From positions 1 to 5,406 of the forward strand of contig DHVL01000024.1 in NCBI GenBank assembly GCA_002412645.1: a stretch of DNA of 5,406 bases, written 5' to 3'. The position numbers were made by a program, and so were the translations under genes. The notes under the pieces are model-generated. The model made no database searches, was not told the origin of the DNA, and saw only the letters and a list, made by a program, of their open reading frames with translations. The DNA comes from Candidatus Dojkabacteria bacterium UBA5209. Its GTDB lineage: Bacteria > Patescibacteriota > Dojkabacteria > SC72. Within the stretch, counting starts at the first letter, position 1. Each line of letters begins with the position of its first letter. This document shows positions 1 through 4,069 of the stretch, in pieces.

Positions 1-340
1 AAGTGGCACGTGAGCTGGGTTCAGACCGTCGTGAGCCAGGTCGGTCTCTATCCGGTATGGGCGTTGTAAATCTGAGGGAGTTGACCCTTAGTACGAAAGG
101 ATCAGGGTGCGGTAACCTCTAGTGTACCAGTTGTACTACCAAGTGCATCGCTGGGTAGCTAAGTTGCTTTAGGATAAGTACTGAAAGCATATAAGTACGA
201 AACCTTTCCCAAGATTAGATTTACTTGCATAGCTTGGCTATGCGGAAGGTCCGTGGGAGACTACCACGTTGATAGGCTCTAGGTGTAAGCATAGTAATAT
301 GTTGAGCCGAGGAGTACTAATAGACCAAAAGCTTCATATA
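1..340 (+). rRNA. rrl: 23S ribosomal RNA, 3' end (partial)
   Basis: This is the 3'-terminal part of large-subunit rRNA; the 5' part lies outside the window. It starts just after the A-loop region. It contains the helix 90-93 strand of the peptidyl-transferase centre (GAGCTGGGTTCAGACCGTCG at 12-31), the sarcin-ricin loop of helix 95 (90-103), the conserved GATAAGTACTGAAAGCAT block (173-190) and the terminal GAGTACTAATAGACC block (312-325). A perfect 7-bp stem, GCATAGC/GCTATGC with a TTG loop (227-243), fits a variable helix near the end of domain VI. The mature 3' end is placed near 340 by alignment from memory to E. coli 23S, so it may be off by several bases. Two positions differ from what I know as near-invariant (C36 and A97; see findings). 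The gene is co-directional with 5S and evidently in the same operon. Confidence 0.97.
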
Positions 341-471
341 TTTTTACTATATCTATTCAGTTTTGAGTGTACAAACACTCTATCGCTCTTTAGAATTTAA
401 AGTCCTGAAGAATATCACTAGTAATAGTGATACTCGTCAGGCGACAGATATTTAAATGTTAGATTTTTGTC
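341..471 (+). other. 23S-5S internal transcribed spacer with stem-loops
   Basis: This spacer of about 130 bases holds no tRNA and no ORF. It contains three consecutive inverted repeats. The first is GAGTGT-ACAA-ACACTC (365-380). The second is TATCACTA-GTAA-TAGTGATA (413-432). The third is a long stem whose 5' arm (434-448) pairs with 466-480 and therefore includes the first bases of 5S. These probably serve pre-rRNA folding and nuclease processing between the two mature rRNAs. That role is inferred from position; no cleavage site is shown. Confidence 0.7.
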
Positions 472-590
472 GCCTGGCGATTGTAGCGGAGCGGAACTAC
501 CTGATCTCCATCCCGAACTCAGAAGTAAAACGTTCCAGCGCCGAAAATACTCGGACCTTTGGTCCCGGGAAAATAGGTCATTGCCAGGAT
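472..590 (+). rRNA. rrf: 5S ribosomal RNA
   Basis: A complete 5S rRNA of about 119 bases. Helix I forms between CCTGGCGA (473-480) and TTGCCAGG (581-588). The conserved loop B/helix III stretch CCGAACTCAGAAGTAAAACG (513-532) is present, followed by AGCGCCGA and a helix IV hairpin around GGACC-TTT-GGTCC. The 5S RNA sits in the central protuberance of the large subunit with proteins uL18, uL5 and bL25 (family knowledge). It follows 23S by about 130 bases and is followed at once by a terminator, so it is the last gene of the rRNA operon. The ends are set by helix I and could shift by a few bases. Confidence 0.95.
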
Positions 591-602
591 TTTGAATTTG
601 AC

Positions 603-629
603 AACCCCACTTGAAAGAGTGGGGTTTTT
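603..629 (+). terminator. Intrinsic terminator of the rRNA operon
   Basis: AACCCCACT (603-611) pairs with AGTGGGGTT (618-626) around a short GAAA-containing loop. The 3' arm runs into TTTTT (625-629). It lies 13 bases after the 5S 3' end, where the rRNA operon should stop. Confidence 0.9.
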
Positions 630-913
630 ACTTCTATCGGCCTTTTGTATTCATTTTGACAATTTCCATACTTTACAATTCTGTCTTTATATAAAAGGAG
701 AAATCTCCACACCTCCGTATACGTAACATAGAGGCAATTTCGTTTCCCTTAAACTGTATAAATATCTGAGAGCTCAGGTTTTAATTTAAAAGTATAAGCT
801 AGCTGCATCAGAAGATGTGCTGTTAAACAAAGGAATATGCCAGTTCAATATATTTGTACTACATTGGGAAGGTTCTAATCATTTGTTTACCATTTTCGAA
901 CTAAAACCATATG
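630..913. other. AT-rich intergenic region without a recognised gene
   Basis: About 280 bases between the rRNA terminator and the promoter of the kinase gene. Stops are frequent in all three forward frames, and the longest forward reading I noticed is 13 codons (837-878). No tRNA cloverleaf was found on either strand. Only small inverted repeats are visible, such as GGAGA-AA-TCTCC (697-708). A consensus-like TTGACA occurs at 656-661, but no -10 box lies at the right distance. Confidence 0.6.
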
Positions 914-922
914 TGATATATT
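914..922 (+). promoter_or_regulatory. Predicted extended -10 promoter for kinase-nth operon
   Basis: TGA-TATATT is a TGn extended -10 element. It predicts a start of transcription near 929 and a leader of about 40 bases before the ATG at 970. No good -35 is present: TTCGAA at 895-900, with a 16-base spacer, matches only weakly. A 6-bp inverted repeat ACCTAT/ATAGGT (929-946) would lie at the very 5' end of the transcript. The same TGATATA core occurs upstream of the S1 and clpC genes. Confidence 0.45.
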
Positions 923-969
923 AAATATACCTATTCAGCTATAGGTCCTCTAATTTTTACTAAAAATGT

Positions 970-1965
970 ATGGAAAATTTCTTTTCAGTTGATGTAGAAG
1001 GGGGTGATCAAGTAGGGAAGGGAGATGCAGTTAAAAATCTCTCCCAAGAATTAGCAAATGAAGGGTTTGATGTTTCTGTAATTTCTTTTCCTTGTTACTT
1101 CTCTCCAATTGGTAATGCTGTACGAGCTGTTCTTAAAGAGGATATTTTTGATGATTTAGGTTTAGATTCTAAAGAATCTGTATCATCTAAAATGGCCCTC
1201 TTTGCTTTGAATAGGTTAGAAATACTTAATCATCTTGTGAGTGAAAAAGATGAAAAACTTTTTGTTTTTGATAGAGGGCCCTTTAGTAATGCCTTAACAA
1301 TTGCATATGCACTTAGCAAAGGATTAGAAGCTGGATATCAAGAAGAGCTTGTAGATACAGCCTTTTACCTTGATTCTCTCTTTAGAAAAGAAATGAGAGT
1401 AGATGATTGTGTAATAAGGATATTTACAGAATCTAATAGCTGGTCAAAAGTTAGAGAAGATGGGGATTTACATGAATCTAAAGATGTACAAGATATTAGT
1501 GATTCAATATATGGCATTTTTAGAAGTAAGATACAGGAGAATTGGAAGGATATACTTAGTAAAAGTAGTGATGGTTGGAGAACAAGAGAGGATATAATGG
1601 TAGATTGTTTACAATTTGTTAAAGAAAGAAACAAATTAGAGCCTAGTAGGCTCTCTAATTCACCAAAATATCTCCAAGTAGGAAAGAGTCTAGAGAGTTT
1701 GTACAAAGGTATTACAATCGATCAGAGAGCCTTAAATATGTTAGAAGTTTCCCTCGCAGTCAATGATAAGCAGGGGATGTATGAATCCTCATCTTTAATA
1801 TCTCAAAATGTTGTAAATTCTGTTAAAGAGATAGGGTGGTATAATGAAGGGATAAGAAATGAGGTAAAAAAGCTTTTAGATACATACGATAGTATACTTT
1901 TGCTTCTGGAAAGGATATATGGAGAGGAATTTGTACTTAAGTTTCTTAAATCTGTATATATATGA
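970..1965 (+). CDS. Thymidylate-kinase-like P-loop kinase with C-terminal extension
   Basis: 331 residues. The first ~215 resemble dTMP kinase, which phosphorylates dTMP to dTDP with ATP in the cytoplasm. Visible motifs in order: a P-loop EGGDQVGKGD (residues 10-19); SFPCYFSPIG (39-48), the FP...PIG loop after strand 2; LNRLEIL (80-86), in the place of the family's ADR motif with Arg82; and FDRGPFSNALTIAY (100-113), in the place of the DR-Y/H...S...AY substrate motif. A divergent LID follows near KVREDGD, ending in a helix at 205-217. Two oddities: the residue after GKG is Asp, not Thr/Ser, and residues ~220-331 form a helical tail absent from ordinary ~210-residue enzymes. ATG 970 is the first start after an in-frame TAA (961-963), and no Shine-Dalgarno precedes it. 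The TGA stop overlaps the nth start. It could be a deoxynucleoside or other nucleotide kinase, so I give no gene symbol. Confidence 0.7.
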   Translation: MENFFSVDVEGGDQVGKGDAVKNLSQELANEGFDVSVISFPCYFSPIGNAVRAVLKEDIFDDLGLDSKESVSSKMALFALNRLEILNHLVSEKDEKLFVFDRGPFSNALTIAYALSKGLEAGYQEELVDTAFYLDSLFRKEMRVDDCVIRIFTESNSWSKVREDGDLHESKDVQDISDSIYGIFRSKIQENWKDILSKSSDGWRTREDIMVDCLQFVKERNKLEPSRLSNSPKYLQVGKSLESLYKGITIDQRALNMLEVSLAVNDKQGMYESSSLISQNVVNSVKEIGWYNEGIRNEVKKLLDTYDSILLLLERIYGEEFVLKFLKSVYI

Positions 1966-2588
1966 GGAAAAAAGAATTAGCTTCTAGACTACTTCTTGAA
2001 GTCCAAAAAATATTCCCAAATGCTTCATCAGAACTAACTAATTGGGATACACCATTTCAATTTTTGGTATGTATAATGCTGTCTGCACAAACTACGGATA
2101 AACAAGTAAATAAAGTGACAGAGAAACTCTTTCTCAAATATACTTCTCCAAGAGATTTTAAAGAGGCAAACCTAGAGGAACTACAAAATACCCTAGGGGG
2201 TATAAACTACTACAAAACAAAATCGAAACATCTAATACAGATGGCAACCATTGTTCATGGCCAGTATAAAGGGGAGCCCCCTGTAAGCCTCTCTAAGCTT
2301 CTTAAATTACCTGGTGTAGGATACAAGACTGCAAATGTTTTTCTTAATGACATGTATAAAGCAAATAAAGGTATTGCAGTAGATACTCATGTATTAAGAG
2401 TCGCAAGAGCATACGGCCTAACTAAACATACAGATCCAACTAAAATATCCCATGATTTAGAGAAGCTGTACGCTAAAGAGGATTGGTATAAGGTAAACAG
2501 TACTTTTGTTTTGTATGGAAGGTACATACTTAAAGCGAAGAAGCCAGAGATGGAGAGGGTTGTACTGAAGGAATATTTGGTCGATTAG
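1962..2588 (+). CDS. nth: Endonuclease III-like DNA glycosylase/AP lyase lacking the Fe-S ligands
   Basis: 208 residues, close to the 211 of E. coli Nth. The family removes oxidised pyrimidines from DNA and cleaves the abasic site (base excision repair). Residues ~30-60 carry the family's LSAQTTDKQVNKVTEKLF block. The helix-hairpin-helix LPGVGYKTANVFL (116-128) contains the catalytic lysine K122, and AVDTHVLRVA (139-148) contains the catalytic aspartate D141. The C-terminus reaches GRYILKAKKPEMERVVLKEY, where E. coli has its C-X6-C-X2-C-X5-C [4Fe-4S] motif; here the four positions are L190, M197, V200 and L206. The enzyme should therefore lack the cluster yet keep both catalytic residues. The ATG overlaps the TGA of the upstream kinase gene (ATGA), suggesting translational coupling, and no Shine-Dalgarno is visible. 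The TAG stop abuts a palindromic element. Confidence 0.93.
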   Translation: MRKKELASRLLLEVQKIFPNASSELTNWDTPFQFLVCIMLSAQTTDKQVNKVTEKLFLKYTSPRDFKEANLEELQNTLGGINYYKTKSKHLIQMATIVHGQYKGEPPVSLSKLLKLPGVGYKTANVFLNDMYKANKGIAVDTHVLRVARAYGLTKHTDPTKISHDLEKLYAKEDWYKVNSTFVLYGRYILKAKKPEMERVVLKEYLVD

Positions 2589-2674
2589 GGACAGACCTAG
2601 GTCTGTCCTCGGCTCGGACGAAGGAGGTTGTCGTGTGGGTTTTGGTTTTCGAGGATCAGACCTGGGACAGACCT
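2588..2674. repeat. GC-rich palindromic repeat element (REP/MITE-like)
   Basis: A perfect 20-bp palindrome, GGACAGACCT followed by its reverse complement (2589-2608), begins one base after the last base of the nth stop codon. The unit GGGACAGACCT recurs at 2664-2674, and a CAGACCT copy sits at 2657-2663. The arm 2599-2611 also pairs with 2650-2663 (13 bp with one bulged T). In 2591-2690, 55 of 100 bases are G or C, clearly above the AT-rich coding flanks. No ORF is supported here. It resembles a REP/BIME-type intergenic element or a degenerate miniature inverted-repeat element. I see no transposase or target-site duplication. Confidence 0.65.
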
Positions 2675-2681
2675 GAGGTGG

Positions 2682-2710
2682 GTGACTTTTTCTTGGTTTT
2701 GATATATAAT
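2682..2710 (+). promoter_or_regulatory. Predicted promoter of the S1 gene
   Basis: GTGACT (2682-2687) as -35, a 17-base spacer, and a perfect TATAAT (2705-2710) as -10, embedded in TTGATATATAAT. The predicted start near 2717 gives a leader of about 65 bases before the ATG at 2783. The promoter lies directly after the palindromic element. Confidence 0.7.
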
Positions 2711-2737
2711 TGCGTCGCAGTGCATTAAATTTAGTGT

Positions 2738-2765
2738 ATGTATGTAATACTGCTAAGTCATACAT
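2738..2765 (+). promoter_or_regulatory. Hairpin in the S1 mRNA leader
   Basis: ATGTATG (2738-2744) pairs perfectly with CATACAT (2759-2765). Inside the loop, ACT (2749-2751) can pair with AGT (2756-2758). It sits between the predicted transcription start and the Shine-Dalgarno, where an S1 autoregulatory or translation-enhancing structure would be expected. E. coli rpsA is known to be autoregulated through its structured leader. The function here is inferred. Confidence 0.4.
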
Positions 2766-2771
2766 CGCCAT

Positions 2772-2776
2772 AAGGT
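2772..2776 (+). promoter_or_regulatory. Shine-Dalgarno of the S1 gene
   Basis: AAGGT ends 6 bases before ATG 2783 and is the only convincing Shine-Dalgarno among the four protein starts here. An in-frame TAA at 2771-2773 excludes any earlier start. Confidence 0.6.
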
Positions 2777-2782
2777 AATAAA

Positions 2783-4012
2783 ATGGCTAATACAAAAATC
2801 AAGGATACGAATGCAAAAGATGCATCAATGTACTCCGAATTAGACCAATTTCTTTCAGACAGTTCTCACAAGATAAAACAGCTCTCAAAAGGAGATATTG
2901 TTGAAGGGGAAATTGTAGATATCAACAATGGGGTGATAATTGTTGATGTAGGATATAAATCAGAAGGAGTTGTTGCTGGTAAAGAGCTTAAAAGCGACAC
3001 TCTAGATTGGACTACTCTTAAAAAGGGTGATGCAATACTGGTATATGTTGTAAAACCAGAAGACGACAAAGGTCAATTGGTACTCTCAATTAGAAGAACA
3101 CAGCAAGCAAGTGCATGGTTAGCATTAGAGAATGCTAAAAAGAGCAACGATGTTGTAGATGCTACAGTAGTAGAATCTAATAACGGTGGACTAATTGTAG
3201 AGATAGGAAAGGGAATCAGGGGATTCATTCCAACATCTCAATTAGATGCAACAAGGGTATATGCTAATGGTGTAAGACAGGTAGGAAAAGATATCTCATC
3301 AAGAGTTCAAAAGAGACTTAACTCGCTCATTGGAGAGGGCATTAAAACAAGGATCATTGAGCTGGATAGGGAGAAGAATAGAATAATACTGTCTGAAAAG
3401 ATGGTAACCCAAGCAAGAGACTTAGAAAAGAGAGCTCAAACTCTTAAGAAAGTAAAAGAAGGTGATGTATTAGAAGGTACAGTAAGTGGTATTACACCAT
3501 TTGGTATATTTGTAAATGCACAAGGATTAGAAGGATTAGTACATCTTTCTGAACTCTCATGGGATAAGGTGGAAGATATTGGAGCAATATATACTGTTGG
3601 AGATAAAGTACAGGTAATGGTAATAGGATTAACAGATGGAGGTAAAAGAGTAGCTTACAGTGTAAAGAGACTACAGCAAGATCCATGGTCAATGGCAATT
3701 TCTCAATTCAAGGTAGGAGATGTTGTAGATGGTGAAGTTCAAAAGGTAGTACCTTACGGAGCATTTGTAAGAATTGGTGAGGGTCTTAATGGTCTAATCC
3801 ATATCTCAGAGCTTTCTGATAAGTTAGTAAAGAACCCAGAAGATATTGTCAAAACAGGACAGCCAGTAAAGGTAAAAATACTTTCAATATCATCTACAGA
3901 AAGACACTTAGGATTAAGTCTTAAGGCAGCTCAATCACCATCTTCTCCAAAGATGAATGAGGAGCAACTCTCTGAAGCAATTGATGCCGCAATCGATGCT
4001 GAGATAAAGTAA
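2783..4012 (+). CDS. rpsA: 30S ribosomal protein S1 (four S1 domains)
   Basis: 409 residues made almost entirely of four S1 (OB-fold) RNA-binding domains at about 34-105, 120-206, 224-297 and 309-383. Protein S1 binds mRNA on the small subunit and helps initiation, above all on mRNAs with weak Shine-Dalgarno sequences. Domain 3 has PFGIFVN...GLEGLVHLSELSW and domain 4 has PYGAFVRIGEGLNGLIHISELS, both textbook S1 signatures. Domains 1 and 2 are more divergent, as in the ribosome-anchoring domains of S1. Domain 2 carries about 20 extra residues (VYANGVRQVGKDISSRVQKR, 159-178) compared with E. coli; I associate such an insertion with S1 of candidate-phyla and some deep-branching bacteria. E. coli S1 is longer (557 residues, six domains). 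The C-terminus is short and acidic. The gene is monocistronic by its signals, with its own promoter and a strong terminator. Confidence 0.92.
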   Translation: MANTKIKDTNAKDASMYSELDQFLSDSSHKIKQLSKGDIVEGEIVDINNGVIIVDVGYKSEGVVAGKELKSDTLDWTTLKKGDAILVYVVKPEDDKGQLVLSIRRTQQASAWLALENAKKSNDVVDATVVESNNGGLIVEIGKGIRGFIPTSQLDATRVYANGVRQVGKDISSRVQKRLNSLIGEGIKTRIIELDREKNRIILSEKMVTQARDLEKRAQTLKKVKEGDVLEGTVSGITPFGIFVNAQGLEGLVHLSELSWDKVEDIGAIYTVGDKVQVMVIGLTDGGKRVAYSVKRLQQDPWSMAISQFKVGDVVDGEVQKVVPYGAFVRIGEGLNGLIHISELSDKLVKNPEDIVKTGQPVKVKILSISSTERHLGLSLKAAQSPSSPKMNEEQLSEAIDAAIDAEIK

Positions 4013-4027
4013 GTAGAAAGATTTTAG

Positions 4028-4056
4028 AGAAGGGGCATGAATGCCCCTTTTTTTTT
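4028..4056 (+). terminator. Intrinsic terminator after the S1 gene
   Basis: AGGGGCA (4031-4037) pairs with TGCCCCT (4042-4048) around a TGAA loop, extended by A4030-T4049. A run of nine T follows (4048-4056). The hairpin begins about 18 bases after the S1 stop. The last T is also the first base of the extended -10 of the next gene. Confidence 0.95.
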
Positions 4057-4064
4057 GATATAAT
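4056..4064 (+). promoter_or_regulatory. Extended -10 promoter for a leaderless clpC mRNA
   Basis: TGA-TATAAT is a perfect extended -10 box. Its last base is only 5 bases before ATG 4070, so the expected start of transcription (about 6-7 bases downstream) falls on the A or T of the ATG. The mRNA would then have no leader. The -35 position (about 4036-4041) falls inside the terminator hairpin and shows no consensus, which fits an extended -10 promoter. Confidence 0.65.
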
Positions 4065-4069
4065 AGAGT

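Noticed and set aside
656..661. Perfect TTGACA -35 hexamer after the rRNA terminator
   Set aside because: No -10 hexamer lies 15-19 bases downstream. TACAAT (674-679) is too close and TATAAA (690-695) too far.
837..878. 13-codon ORF after AAAGGA, possible leader peptide
   Set aside because: The spacing from AAAGGA to the ATG is only 2 bases, there is no regulatory codon run, and it lies upstream of the predicted promoter for the kinase gene.
871..901. T-arm-like strings (GGTTCTAATC on +, GTTCGAA on -) suggesting a tRNA
   Set aside because: The flanking bases do not form a T stem, and no acceptor or anticodon arms are found on either strand.
1365..1706. Minus-strand frame inside the kinase-like gene
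   Set aside because: It is antisense of a gene with recognisable motifs and has no promoter or ribosome binding site.
1963..1965. Possible UGA=Gly recoding
   Set aside because: Reading through the TGA gives only four more codons before a TAG (1978-1980), while the overlapping ATG opens the complete nth frame. UGA is best read as a stop.
2589..2691. Palindromic element read as a rho-independent terminator for nth
   Set aside because: None of the alternative hairpins is followed directly by a T-tract. The TTTTT at 2687-2691 is 13 or more bases past the last arm.
2457..2771. Minus-strand frame covering the end of nth and the palindromic region
   Set aside because: It has no recognisable protein sequence. 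Its apparent openness comes from the GC-rich repeat and the antisense of nth.
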